A stretch of DNA of 18,902 bases from an uncultured Bacteroidales bacterium. Its GTDB lineage: Bacteria; Bacteroidota; Bacteroidia; Bacteroidales; Paludibacteraceae. The stretch is taken from contig CALATT010000090.1 in the NCBI GenBank assembly GCA_937891905.1, positions 1-18,902 of the forward strand. Reading direction: 5' to 3'. Of this stretch, positions 5,183 to 13,750 are shown piece by piece (positions within the stretch are counted from its first letter, which is position 1; every line of letters starts with the position of its first letter). Under the pieces are notes generated by a model that saw only the letters and a program-made list of their open reading frames with translations, did not search any database and was not told the DNA's origin. The position numbers and the translations under genes are program-made.

Positions 5183-5998
5183 ATGATATATTTTCTAAGC
5201 GACGCACACTTAGGCAGTTTGGCTATTGAGAACAACTGGTTGCACCAAAAGAAAGTGATAGCCATGCTCGAGCATATGAGCAAAGACGCAGCTTCTATTT
5301 ATATGCTCGGCGATATGTTCGATTTCTGGATGGAGTATTTCAAAGGCGACAAGAGCAAATTTCAATACCACCCATTCTTCAAACAAATACGCAAAATGAC
5401 ACGCATGGGCATCCATGTGCATTTCTTCATAGGCAACCACGATATGTGGACCTTCGGCGGTATTGAGAAGTTATGCGGCGCAGAAGTGCATTATTCACCT
5501 TGTACCATCATCCGTTACGGCAAAGCTATTTACCTTGCGCACGGAGATGGCATTCTTCCCAGCGACTGGGATAGAGAACCATACGAAGGAGAGACATCCA
5601 CACTACGAACAAAACAGAACCGCAAACGCATACGACGCTTCTTACAACTAAGAAAAATATTCCACTCACCCACCTTGCAGTTCTGCTTCCGCTGCCTGCC
5701 ACCATCGTGGGGTAATACATTTGGATACAACTGGGCGAAACGCAGCCGACTCAAAGAGATGGCACATCCTTGTCCTTACAAAGGCGAAGAGAACGAAGAA
5801 TTGGTGCTCTATGCCAAAGAACAAGAATACAACGGCAACCACCGCGATTACTATATTTTCGGACATCGACATATCGAATTAGACCTGCAGATAACAGCCG
5901 ATAGCCGCGTCATAATGCTCGGCGACTGCTTCCAACAATGGACCTACGCCAAGTTAGACCACAAAGGAAATATAACACTAAACAACTATGAAGAGTAG
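5183..5998 (+). CDS. lpxH: UDP-2,3-diacylglucosamine diphosphatase, LpxH-type metallophosphoesterase (271 aa)
   Basis: A metallophosphoesterase predicted to hydrolyse UDP-2,3-diacylglucosamine to lipid X and UMP, a step of lipid A synthesis at the cytoplasmic face of the inner membrane. Motifs are in order: SDAHLG (Asp7, His9), GDMFDFW (Asp44), GNHD (Asn85, His86), HGDG (His120) and GHRH near residues 227-230, all metal ligands of the calcineurin-like fold. The basic, aromatic insert between about residues 140 and 190 corresponds to the membrane-binding cap of the LpxH group. The length is slightly above E. coli LpxH (240). The start ATG follows the repeat leader directly. The stop TAG lies inside the GAGTAGT repeat before mazG. 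Some Bacteroidota homologues are annotated only as metallophosphoesterases, so the substrate is inferred. Confidence 0.88.
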   Translation: MIYFLSDAHLGSLAIENNWLHQKKVIAMLEHMSKDAASIYMLGDMFDFWMEYFKGDKSKFQYHPFFKQIRKMTRMGIHVHFFIGNHDMWTFGGIEKLCGAEVHYSPCTIIRYGKAIYLAHGDGILPSDWDREPYEGETSTLRTKQNRKRIRRFLQLRKIFHSPTLQFCFRCLPPSWGNTFGYNWAKRSRLKEMAHPCPYKGEENEELVLYAKEQEYNGNHRDYYIFGHRHIELDLQITADSRVIMLGDCFQQWTYAKLDHKGNITLNNYEE

Positions 5999-6018
5999 TG
6001 AGTAGTGAGTAATGAGTA
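5994..6018 (+). repeat. GAGTAGT heptamer repeats between lpxH and mazG
   Basis: Units GAGTAGT, GAGTAGT, GAGTAAT, GAGTATA run in tandem, the first overlapping the lpxH stop codon. A related G/A/T-rich tract follows the mazG stop (6847-6869), and the same heptamer occurs in inverse sense at 723-754. Confidence 0.6.
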
Positions 6019-6033
6019 TAAAGTTATAAAATT

Positions 6034-6852
6034 ATGCATACAAGACAAGAACAATTGGCAGCCTTTGAACGGCTATTAGACATCATGGATGTACTACGCG
6101 TACAATGCCCATGGGATAAAAAACAAACATTCGAGAGCCTCAGAGAAAACACCATTGAAGAAGCATTCGAACTCGCATCCGCTATCAGCAAAAAAGATAT
6201 GACGGAGATAAGCAAGGAAGTGGGGGATGTGCTGCTACATGTTGTTTTCTATGCCAAGATAGGCAGCGAGACAAACGATTTCGACATCGCCGATGTATGC
6301 AATAAACTATGCGATAAACTGATTTTCAGACATCCGCATGTTTTCAAAGGCGAAGATGCTAACGGCCAACATGTGAGCGGACTCAAACCAGACGAGGTGA
6401 GTCAGTTGTGGGAACAAGTAAAACTCAAAGAGAAAGGCGGTAATAAAACCGTCCTCAGCGGAATACCCGATAGTCTGCCTTCACTCGTCAAAGCATACCG
6501 CATACAAGATAAAGTAGCCAATGTAGGATTTGATTGGGAGAAAAAAGAAGATGTGTGGAAAAAAGTAAAAGAAGAGATAGGTGAGTTCGAAGCAGAGATA
6601 AACAACCAGCAAGCGAACGAAGCAACGAATAAAGAAGCTATGGAAGCCGAGTTTGGCGACCTACTCTTCTCACTCATCAATGCCGCACGACTATACAAAA
6701 TACGCCCTGACAGCGCTTTGGAACAAACAAACATCAAGTTCATCAAGCGCTTCAATTATGTAGAGCAACGCGCCAAAGAGTTAGGTAAATCGCTGCAAGA
6801 GATGACTCTCGACGAGATGGAAGCACTTTGGCAAGAAGCCAAGAGAGTGTAG
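6034..6852 (+). CDS. mazG: MazG, nucleoside triphosphate pyrophosphohydrolase (272 aa)
   Basis: Hydrolyses NTPs or aberrant dNTPs to the monophosphate and pyrophosphate in the cytoplasm; in E. coli it also affects ppGpp levels. The protein has the two tandem MazG domains usual for the 260-280-residue form. The first shows CPWDKKQT (25-32), the EExxE motif (Glu42, Glu43, Glu46) and EVGDVLLHVVF (Glu62, Asp65 as Mg ligands). Then come HPHVF and a linker with GIPDSLPSLVKAYRIQDK. The second domain has VKEEIGEFEAEI and EAEFGDLLFSLIN. A short Asn/Gln/Glu-rich insert sits in the second domain. The start ATG follows the GAGTAGT repeat spacer, 35 nt after lpxH. It is probably the last gene of the operon begun at 4770. 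The tRNA on the other strand faces it. Confidence 0.95.
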   Translation: MHTRQEQLAAFERLLDIMDVLRVQCPWDKKQTFESLRENTIEEAFELASAISKKDMTEISKEVGDVLLHVVFYAKIGSETNDFDIADVCNKLCDKLIFRHPHVFKGEDANGQHVSGLKPDEVSQLWEQVKLKEKGGNKTVLSGIPDSLPSLVKAYRIQDKVANVGFDWEKKEDVWKKVKEEIGEFEAEINNQQANEATNKEAMEAEFGDLLFSLINAARLYKIRPDSALEQTNIKFIKRFNYVEQRAKELGKSLQEMTLDEMEALWQEAKRV

Positions 6853-6869
6853 AGTGGAGAGTGGAAAGT

Positions 6870-6896
6870 AAAAAAAAACGAGCCCCGAAGGACTCG
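6870..6896 (-). terminator. Rho-independent terminator of tRNA-Leu
   Basis: Read on the minus strand, CGAGTCC-TTCG-GGGCTCG forms a 7-bp stem (one T-G pair) capped by a UUCG-type tetraloop. It is followed by nine T residues. On the plus strand the stem has a C-A mismatch and no T tail, so it serves the tRNA rather than mazG. Confidence 0.88.
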
Positions 6897-6898
6897 TG

Positions 6899-6980
6899 TG
6901 CGGCATAAAAGAATCGAACTTTCACTCCTCTCGGAACTAGATCCTAAGTCTAGCGCGTCTACCAATTCCGCCAATGCCGC
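6899..6980 (-). tRNA. tRNA-Leu, anticodon UAG
   Basis: On the minus strand the acceptor GCGGCAT (6980-6974) pairs fully with ATGCCGC (6906-6900), followed by discriminator A. The anticodon stem CTAGA/TCTAG encloses the loop CTTAGGA, with anticodon TAG, reading CUN leucine codons. A long variable arm (about TTCCGAGAGGAGTG) marks a class II tRNA, and the T arm has GTTCGATTC. CCA is not encoded. The D loop has the usual AATTGGTAGA. Confidence 0.97.
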
Positions 6981-7029
6981 GGTGCGTACGCAAGTGAGCA
7001 TCGCACAGCCCAACTCGCAAAATCGAGTG

Positions 7030-7060
7030 CAAAGGTACAACAAAAAATTTGAATGTGCAA
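7030..7060 (-). promoter_or_regulatory. Promoter of tRNA-Leu
   Basis: On the minus strand, TTG (7060-7058), 20 nt, then TACCTTTG (7037-7030). This gives a start near 7023 and a short leader of about 40 nt before the tRNA. The leader contains ACTCG-N6-CGAGT. Confidence 0.8.
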
Positions 7061-7126
7061 CATTTTTGCAAAAAAAAACGCATATGCTTGCATATAAGTG
7101 TTTATTTGCTCTGCAAAAAGGTTGTT

Positions 7127-7146
7127 ATTCGCAAAATTTTGCGAAT
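7127..7146. promoter_or_regulatory. Perfect 20-bp palindrome upstream of the M16 peptidase
   Basis: ATTCGCAAAA followed by its exact reverse complement TTTTGCGAAT, with no spacer. It contains AAATTTTG (7134-7141), one base from a TAnnTTTG -7 box, so it could be an operator over the promoter. No regulator gene is adjacent. Confidence 0.6.
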
Positions 7147-7195
7147 GTAGCTTCGGGGGAATGCCAATAAGGCAGGCGGAGTCCGAAATTACTAC
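7147..7195 (+). promoter_or_regulatory. Foldable leader segment before the M16 peptidase
   Basis: Three nested pairings: GTAG (7147-7150) with CTAC (7192-7195), TTCGG (7152-7156) with CCGAA (7183-7187), and TGCC (7162-7165) with GGCA (7171-7174). It lies 15 nt before the start codon. I do not recognise a known riboswitch class. The stems are short, so this is suggestive only. Confidence 0.35.
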
Positions 7196-7209
7196 AAAAA
7201 ATTTGATAT

Positions 7210-8469
7210 ATGCAAGAGAATACGCAAATTTTTTATCATATTCTACCAAACGGCATCAAATTGGTGCACCGCTGGACCGCTTCACCTGTGGCATACATGG
7301 GTGTAATGGTTGGCGCGGGTACACGCGATGAGCGTCCCGAAGAAAATGGTATGGCGCATTATATTGAGCATTGCGTTTTCAAAGGCACACACCACCACAC
7401 CGCACGGCAAATAATCCACTCCATAGAAGGCATCGGAGGAGAGATTAATGCCTATACCACCAAAGAAGAAACCACTTTCTACGCCGCCACTCTCACCGAG
7501 CATGCACAATCCACACTGCACCTGATTGCAGAGATGATACTTGAACCCGCCTTCCGCAAAGAAGAAACAGATAAAGAACGAACTGTCATCTTTGAGGAGA
7601 TAGAGAGTTACAACGACTCACCCAGCGAACTCATTTACGATGATTTTGAGAGTCTTGTTTTTAATGGTCATCCCCTTGCAATGCCTATTCTCGGCACACG
7701 CAAGACACTACGCCGCATCAGCAGCAAACCCCAATATGCGTTGGATTGGATGCACAAGCACTATACCCCCGAGCGCATGGTTGTTTTCTGTCAAGGAAAC
7801 ATCCGCCCAGAGCGTTTTTTTCGATTAGCAGAAAAAGAGTTTGGTCGCTTGCAGAACACTCCTACATCACTCCCATCCCGACAGTCACCCGACGGTCAAC
7901 CGACGGTCAACTATACCGTAAGCAGAACTTCCACATATACTAGAAACACCCATCAAATACATGCCATGCTTGGCGGACGAGCTTATCCCTTGGGACACGA
8001 GAAGCAACTCACACTCTTTCTACTCAATAATATTCTCGGTGGCGGCAGTCTCAATAGTCGCCTCAATCTTAGTCTGCGCGAGAAGCGAGGATTAGTTTAT
8101 ACGATCGAGTCCACCTACACCCCGCTGAGCGACTCAGGGTATTGGTGCGCCTACTGGGCTTGTGACCCTGAACAATACGATTATTGTCTAGGATTGGTTC
8201 GAGACGAATTGCATAAATTATGCAGCACGCCATTAAGTAAAAGTGGATTACAAAAAGCAATACAACAATTGCGTGGTCAGATGGCCATCTCCGCCCAAAA
8301 CCAGGAAAATAGCGCCCTCAGTATGGCTAAATCTATGCTTTATTATGGGCATGTTCCGCACTGGACAGACACATTCAAAAAGATTGAAAGCATTAGTACC
8401 TCACAGTTACAAAATGTCGCAAACGAAACATACTCGCCCGAAAAACTTTACACTTTGACATATAAATAG
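7210..8469 (+). CDS. M16-family zinc peptidase (419 aa)
   Basis: A pitrilysin/MPP-like metallopeptidase of the short (~45 kDa) bacterial type, which cleaves peptides as a dimer. The inverted zinc motif HxxEH is intact (His50, Glu53, His54 in AHYIEHCVFKGT), and the distal Glu ligand is about Glu130 in ERTVIFEEIE. GGEINAYTTKEETTFYA (76-92) is the usual second strand. The C-terminal half carries the M16_C domain with LNNILGGGSLNSRL and REKRGLVYTIES. No signal peptide is visible, so it is likely cytoplasmic or periplasmic by another route. The start ATG at 7210 gives the normal N-terminus. The 284 nt after it hold the susC promoter; no clear terminator was found. Its substrate is unknown; the neighbouring SusCD/M6 locus might supply peptides, but that is inference. 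Confidence 0.93.
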   Translation: MQENTQIFYHILPNGIKLVHRWTASPVAYMGVMVGAGTRDERPEENGMAHYIEHCVFKGTHHHTARQIIHSIEGIGGEINAYTTKEETTFYAATLTEHAQSTLHLIAEMILEPAFRKEETDKERTVIFEEIESYNDSPSELIYDDFESLVFNGHPLAMPILGTRKTLRRISSKPQYALDWMHKHYTPERMVVFCQGNIRPERFFRLAEKEFGRLQNTPTSLPSRQSPDGQPTVNYTVSRTSTYTRNTHQIHAMLGGRAYPLGHEKQLTLFLLNNILGGGSLNSRLNLSLREKRGLVYTIESTYTPLSDSGYWCAYWACDPEQYDYCLGLVRDELHKLCSTPLSKSGLQKAIQQLRGQMAISAQNQENSALSMAKSMLYYGHVPHWTDTFKKIESISTSQLQNVANETYSPEKLYTLTYK

Positions 8470-8581
8470 GCAACACACGCACCATTATGCACACTTCTTT
8501 CGCCTCTTTGCCAAACAAGTGTTACATTTTTAATATTTTTCAGCGATTATTCCCCCTTTATTAAATTTTTATTGCAAAATA

Positions 8582-8613
8582 TTTGCACATGTCACAAAAA
8601 AGTAGTAATTTTG
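8582..8613 (+). promoter_or_regulatory. Promoter of the susCD operon
   Basis: TTTG at 8582-8585, 20 nt, TAATTTTG at 8606-8613. TGCACA (8584-8589) and TGTGCA (8612-8617) form an inverted repeat bracketing the promoter. Transcription would start near 8620, giving a leader of about 134 nt, including a purine-rich tract at about 8676-8713. Confidence 0.8.
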
Positions 8614-8753
8614 TGCACTTTTTCGTATCGTACGCGTAATATATAATGCTTACACGCGTGGGTATAATGAATATAGAGGAGCAAAAAGGGACGAGAAGAA
8701 GGGATCAGAAGAGGCCTAATAGGATAACAATTAATCACAAAATACAACAAACA

Positions 8754-11700
8754 ATGAAGAAGATTTTTACACTCATGTTTCTTGCGCTCAGCCTTTGCGT
8801 TTTCGCAGAGCAGCAAGCAAGCGGTGTGGTAGTGGATGGCAATGGCGAGCCTGTTATCGGTGCTAGTATTCAAGCCAAGGGCTCCACACAAGGTACTATC
8901 TCGGATTACGATGGTAAGTTCGAGTTAAGTATTCCTGAATCAGTAAAGACACTTGTCGTTAGTTTCGTAGGTATGTCCACCAAGGAGGTAGCAGTAGGCA
9001 AGAATCTCCGCGTGGTATTGACCGAGAATACTGAGGTTATTCAGGAAGTAGTCGTAACGGGTTACGGTACTGTGGCCAAAGGTGCTTATGCAGGTTCTGC
9101 ACAAGCAGTAAAGGCGGAAGATATCGAGAAGAAGAACCCATCCGACATCACCAAAGCTCTCTCGGGAGAGGTGGCTGGTGTACAGGTAGTAAACTCCAGT
9201 GGTCAGCCTGGTACAGTAGCGGGTATCCGTATCCGTGGTATCGGTTCTATCTCCGCTAATAGTTCTCCACTCTATGTGGTGGATGGTATTCCATTGGACG
9301 CAGGTTCTATCAGTTCTATCGACCCAGGCGACATCGCTTCTACTACTATTTTGAAGGACGCTACTGCAACTTCTCTTTATGGTAGCCGTGGTGCAAATGG
9401 TGTAGTATTGATCACCACCAAGAAAGGTAGTTCTAATGGCGACGAAGGTAAGATTGAAGTAGATGTTAAAGCGGGTGCTAACATGCGCTTATTGCCTATG
9501 CACGAGGTAGTAGATTCTCCAGAAGACTACATCGTATTGGCATGGCAGAGTTTGTATAACCAATCACGCGTAATTGGTAATCGTACTGAGAAGCAAGCCG
9601 TTAACTATGCTAATAGCAACTTATATGGTTCATCTGGTCTCCCTACTATTTACAACCTATGGAATGCAAAAGGCAATTTATTAGTAAACCCATATGACAA
9701 GATGGGACTAGTTAACCCTACCTTTAGCACAGATGTACAGCGTTTGCCTACATATGAGAATATGGAGAGCTGGTACAACACCTTGTTTAGCAATGGATTA
9801 AAAGCAGAGGCAACTGCTAAGATTTCTGGCGGTAGCGAGAAGTTAAACTACTATACTTCATTTGGTTACCTCAAAGACGAAGGTTACTATACCGCTTCTG
9901 ATTTCCAACGCTTCAATACGCGTGCCAACATCAACTACCAGGCAAAGAAATGGTTGAAGGGTGGATTGAATATTCAATATTCATATGCTACTATGAGCAA
10001 TCCTGTACAGGATGATAATGCAGCTAACAATGGTTTCCTCTTTGTAAACCAAATTCCTCCTATCTACCCTGTATATGTGCGCGATGCAAATGGTAATATT
10101 GCTATCGATCCAAACAACGGCGGTAAGATGTATGACTATGGAGATAATGGAAATGAGAATATTGCAGAGGAAGGTGGTCGTCCATACTCATTCGGTATCA
10201 ACCCTGCCGGCGCATTGGAGTGGGACAAACAAAGAGTTGTTCGCCACCAGACTGTAGCTAATGCATTCTTGGAGTTCAAGCTCTACGAAGGATTGAAATT
10301 TACCGTAAATGCAGGTGTACAATACTTGAACAATCGTATTAATAGTTTGACCAACAAATATTATGGTGACGCCGCTGGTGTTGGTCGTATCGCTAATGCA
10401 CAATACAACTACTTGGCATTCACCAGCAACCAGTTGTTAGAGTACAACAAGACTATCAACGAGCACTCTATTCGCGTAATGGCTGGTCACGAGACCACTT
10501 ATTATACCTACAACTACCAATATGGATATAAGAAAAACATCGTATTGGATAATGTAGACGAATTGGACAATGCCGTTAGTATGGACGCTGTAGAGGGTTA
10601 TGCTCGCACGAGCACCTTGGAGTCTGCATTGGCTACCGTTACATACGACTACGATAGCCGTTACCTCATCACCGCCAACTACCGTGCGGATGGTTCAAGC
10701 AAGTTCGCAAAGGGTCACCGTTGGGGTCATTTCGGTTCTGTAGGTGGTGCATGGAACTTCACCAACGAGTCATTCATGAGCGATTACAAGGATTGGATCA
10801 AGAATGGTAAACTTCGTTTAAGCTGGGGTGTATTGGGTAACCAAGATATCGGCGATATGATGTTTACCGACCAATACAACATCACCAATGTGAATGGTGG
10901 TAAGGGTTATATCTGGTCATACAAAGGCAACCCAGAGTTAACATGGGAGCGCACTTCTACTATTGACCTCGGTTTGGAATTCTCTGTAGGCAACTATTTA
11001 GATGTAGAGTTTGACTATTTCTACAAGAAGACTGACAATATGCTCTTCCCACGCTATGTAGCTCCTTCGTTAGGTTACGGCGGATATTATGTAAATGACG
11101 CAGCAATGGAGAACCAAGGTATTGAGTTCGACATCAAAGCACACTTAGTGGACACTCGTAATGTAAAATTAGACCTCCGCTTGAATGGTGGTTACTATCG
11201 CAATAAGATGCTCCAGATGCCTATCGATGGCTATGACGAGAACGGCGACGAAATGCGCATGGTAATGTCTGGCGGTATGGCTGTAGGACACTCTACAGCA
11301 GACTGGTATATGGTTCACTACGAAGGTGTTAACGAGAATGGTGAAGCCACCTATACCGCATACTACGACGCTAACAAGGGTAATTTCGGTACCACAGCAG
11401 CTGAGCTTGTTGGCGAAGGCGAGAAAGAGGATAACTACATCGGTTCTGTATATGAGTACACACTCAAGAACCCAGATGCAGACATCCGCACAACAAGCGT
11501 AAGCGGTGACCTATCATCGTATGCAGGTAGCAACTACACCGGTAAGAGCTACATGCCTGACTTGGATGGTGGTTTCGGTATTGACTTCGAGGCATACGGT
11601 GTTACCTTGAGCGTAAGTTGCGCATACCGCATTGGTGGTTATGGCTACGACAACAACTACGCACTCTTGATGCACAGCGACAAGATTGGTAGCCGCAACT

Positions 11701-12044
11701 GGCACAAAGACATCAAGAACGCATGGACCGAGAACAACAAGAATACAGACATTCCTCGTTTGTCTAATGGTTCAGACCAATATGCTAACATGGCTTCAGA
11801 CCGCTTCTTGACCAGCAACTCATATTTGAGTTTGAATAACATCAACTTGGGTTATAAGTTCCCAAAGAAACTGATTGAGAAAATCAAACTGAACAACTTG
11901 CAGATTTGGGTAGCAGCAGATAACTTAGCTATCGCTACCGCTCGTAAGGGTTACAACCCAATGATGTCTTCAAGCGGTACTAACGGCTATAACGACTACT
12001 CTCCACTCTCTACTATTATGGGTGGTATCAAAGTTCAATTCTAA
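8754..12044 (+). CDS. SusC/RagA-family TonB-dependent outer-membrane transporter (1096 aa)
   Basis: The outer-membrane barrel of a SusCD pair; it imports a bulky nutrient using TonB energy. I chose the ATG at 8754 because it gives a signal peptide (MKKIFTLMFLALSLCVFA) and lies downstream of the promoter; an in-frame ATG at 8646 would precede it with a basic, unlikely N-terminus. Next come the carboxypeptidase-regulatory-like beta-sandwich (residues 22-92, VVDGNGEPVIGASIQAKG), the TonB box and plug start EVIQEVVVTGYG (94-105), the SusC signatures VVDGIPLD and LYGSRGANGVVLITTKKG (208-225), and a long beta-barrel ending in a Phe-terminated GGIKVQF strand. The length is normal. It is followed after 19 nt by susD. 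The substrate cannot be read from the sequence; the M6 protease downstream hints at peptides. Confidence 0.95.
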   Translation: MKKIFTLMFLALSLCVFAEQQASGVVVDGNGEPVIGASIQAKGSTQGTISDYDGKFELSIPESVKTLVVSFVGMSTKEVAVGKNLRVVLTENTEVIQEVVVTGYGTVAKGAYAGSAQAVKAEDIEKKNPSDITKALSGEVAGVQVVNSSGQPGTVAGIRIRGIGSISANSSPLYVVDGIPLDAGSISSIDPGDIASTTILKDATATSLYGSRGANGVVLITTKKGSSNGDEGKIEVDVKAGANMRLLPMHEVVDSPEDYIVLAWQSLYNQSRVIGNRTEKQAVNYANSNLYGSSGLPTIYNLWNAKGNLLVNPYDKMGLVNPTFSTDVQRLPTYENMESWYNTLFSNGLKAEATAKISGGSEKLNYYTSFGYLKDEGYYTASDFQRFNTRANINYQAKKWLKGGLNIQYSYATMSNPVQDDNAANNGFLFVNQIPPIYPVYVRDANGNIAIDPNNGGKMYDYGDNGNENIAEEGGRPYSFGINPAGALEWDKQRVVRHQTVANAFLEFKLYEGLKFTVNAGVQYLNNRINSLTNKYYGDAAGVGRIANAQYNYLAFTSNQLLEYNKTINEHSIRVMAGHETTYYTYNYQYGYKKNIVLDNVDELDNAVSMDAVEGYARTSTLESALATVTYDYDSRYLITANYRADGSSKFAKGHRWGHFGSVGGAWNFTNESFMSDYKDWIKNGKLRLSWGVLGNQDIGDMMFTDQYNITNVNGGKGYIWSYKGNPELTWERTSTIDLGLEFSVGNYLDVEFDYFYKKTDNMLFPRYVAPSLGYGGYYVNDAAMENQGIEFDIKAHLVDTRNVKLDLRLNGGYYRNKMLQMPIDGYDENGDEMRMVMSGGMAVGHSTADWYMVHYEGVNENGEATYTAYYDANKGNFGTTAAELVGEGEKEDNYIGSVYEYTLKNPDADIRTTSVSGDLSSYAGSNYTGKSYMPDLDGGFGIDFEAYGVTLSVSCAYRIGGYGYDNNYALLMHSDKIGSRNWHKDIKNAWTENNKNTDIPRLSNGSDQYANMASDRFLTSNSYLSLNNINLGYKFPKKLIEKIKLNNLQIWVAADNLAIATARKGYNPMMSSSGTNGYNDYSPLSTIMGGIKVQF

Positions 12045-12049
12045 TTCAT

Positions 12050-12055
12050 AGGAGG
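12050..12055 (+). promoter_or_regulatory. Full Shine-Dalgarno AGGAGG before susD
   Basis: AGGAGG ends 8 nt before the susD ATG, an ideal spacing. Most other genes here have AT-rich leaders without such a site, as is usual in Bacteroidota, so it stands out. Confidence 0.75.
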
Positions 12056-12063
12056 ACAGAACA

Positions 12064-13686
12064 ATGAAAAAGATACAATTTTTATTTGCGACAATCGTTT
12101 TAGCGCTTGTAATGACTTCTTGTGGCGATGCATTTTTGACTCGCTATCCAGAAGGAGGCGTATTACTCCAGGACCAATACGACGGTCTATCTAAGGCGCA
12201 ACAGTTGGAAGGAGCCATCAAAGGTATTTATTCCAAGATGTACGAATACGGTGGTGACCACGATGCTTTCGGTCAACGCGCTATTGACATGTACTGCGAT
12301 ATCCAATGTGGTGACATGGCAATGAAGAAGAGCAACTATGGTTGGTTTGAGGTATATGAGCGTGGACAATTCCGCGTGTACGCAAGCGGCTATTTATGGT
12401 CATACTACTATGACATTCTCAACCTTATCAACCTCAACACGATGGCTGTTGAGAGCAGTGTGCCTGCTATCTTGGATGGAATCACAGAGCCAGATAGCAT
12501 TACCAATGAGATAGCTGTAACAGGTTATTACTATGGTCAGTTATTGGCTATGCGCGGATGGGCGTACGCTAACCTTCTTAATTTCTACTGCGATCCAATG
12601 GATGCATTGACCAAACCAATGGATGAGGAATTGGCTATCCCTGTATACACAGAAACAGAGATTAAGAACGGCGCACTTGGTGCTCCTCGCGTAACAGTAG
12701 AAGAGGTTTACTCACGCATCTATGAGGACTTATCTACCGCTATTGAGCTTTTAGACACCTATGGTGAACTCAACCAACGCGCATCTAAATTAGAGGTAGA
12801 TGCCGATGTGGCTCGCGTTATACTTGCGTACGCTATGCTTAACCACGGCAACAAAGATATCACTGTAGCAGACGGCAAGAACGCATATGAGATTGCTGTA
12901 GAACTCGCTACAGCAGTTATTACCAATGGTAAGTATCCAATGCTCAAGAAGGCAGAGCTCACCACTACTGGTTTTGCAGATGTGACTGCACCTAACTGGA
13001 TGTGGGGACAAGATGTAACAGTAGAAACTACTACTGCACTTGCTTCATTCTTCGGTCAAGTGGATGTACACACCTATAGCTACGCACAAGCAGGTGACAC
13101 CAAAGCTATTGATACTAAGTTATACGATGAGATTGCTGCTACCAAATGGGATGCGCGTATTAACTGGTTTGCTGAGAAAGGAAGCAAGTACGCTTATGTA
13201 CCTGATGGCAAATTCTACTGCCCACGCACTAAGAGCACCACAGCAAGCGACAAAGTGGACCGTGACTGGTTGTGCGATAATATCTTCATGCGTATAGAGG
13301 TTGCATACCTTATCGCTGCAGAAGCAGCATGGGCAAACGGCGACTACACTACTGCTGCAAAATGGTTGACCGAACTCTGCAACGAGCGTGTATTGGATGG
13401 CAAAGATACTGAATACGCTGCATGGACTGCTACACTTACCAGCAATGATGCTATCAAGAATGCCTTGGTTTACAACTGGCGTGTAGAGATGTGGGGCGAG
13501 GGTTATGGATTGCAAACACTCCGCCGTTTGAGCAAGAGCGTAATGTTAGGCGAGAACCACCTTAGCCGTGGCAACAAGGAGATTGCTGCTAGCGAGGTAA
13601 CAAATCAATGCCAGATTCCAAGTTCAGAGACACGCTACAACCCATGGTTGGCAACTACTAACTTGACACACGATAACGGAAAGTAA
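12064..13686 (+). CDS. SusD/RagB-family surface nutrient-binding lipoprotein (540 aa)
   Basis: A lipoprotein lid of the SusC transporter. The signal peptide MKKIQFLFATIVLALVMTSC ends at Cys20 and is followed by GDAFLTRYPEGG, the usual SusD opening (Cys, acidic, phenylalanine-leucine). The body shows helical repeats typical of SusD, including GYYYGQLLAMRGWAYANLLNFY (about residues 156-177), the SusD hallmark RAxAYxxLxxxY, and MRIEVAYLIAAEAAWANGDY further on. The C-terminal part has YNWRVEMWGEGYGLQTLRRL (near 471-490), the family's ExxxRxxExxGEGxRxxDLxR region. SusC stops 19 nt upstream and the genes are surely co-transcribed. The length is typical (500-600). Ligand specificity is not evident. 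Confidence 0.94.
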   Translation: MKKIQFLFATIVLALVMTSCGDAFLTRYPEGGVLLQDQYDGLSKAQQLEGAIKGIYSKMYEYGGDHDAFGQRAIDMYCDIQCGDMAMKKSNYGWFEVYERGQFRVYASGYLWSYYYDILNLINLNTMAVESSVPAILDGITEPDSITNEIAVTGYYYGQLLAMRGWAYANLLNFYCDPMDALTKPMDEELAIPVYTETEIKNGALGAPRVTVEEVYSRIYEDLSTAIELLDTYGELNQRASKLEVDADVARVILAYAMLNHGNKDITVADGKNAYEIAVELATAVITNGKYPMLKKAELTTTGFADVTAPNWMWGQDVTVETTTALASFFGQVDVHTYSYAQAGDTKAIDTKLYDEIAATKWDARINWFAEKGSKYAYVPDGKFYCPRTKSTTASDKVDRDWLCDNIFMRIEVAYLIAAEAAWANGDYTTAAKWLTELCNERVLDGKDTEYAAWTATLTSNDAIKNALVYNWRVEMWGEGYGLQTLRRLSKSVMLGENHLSRGNKEIAASEVTNQCQIPSSETRYNPWLATTNLTHDNGK

Positions 13687-13750
13687 ACATCAACACAACA
13701 CATTATAATTAAATAATTGATTATTTATTAACTAAAAAACAACAATCATT

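Noticed and set aside
6756..7043. A 95-codon minus-strand open frame over the tRNA
   Set aside because: It covers the tRNA-Leu gene and its terminator and has no protein features.
8646..8753. N-terminal extension of SusC from an upstream ATG
   Set aside because: The extension is basic and would bury the signal peptide. The ATG at 8754 gives a standard export signal.
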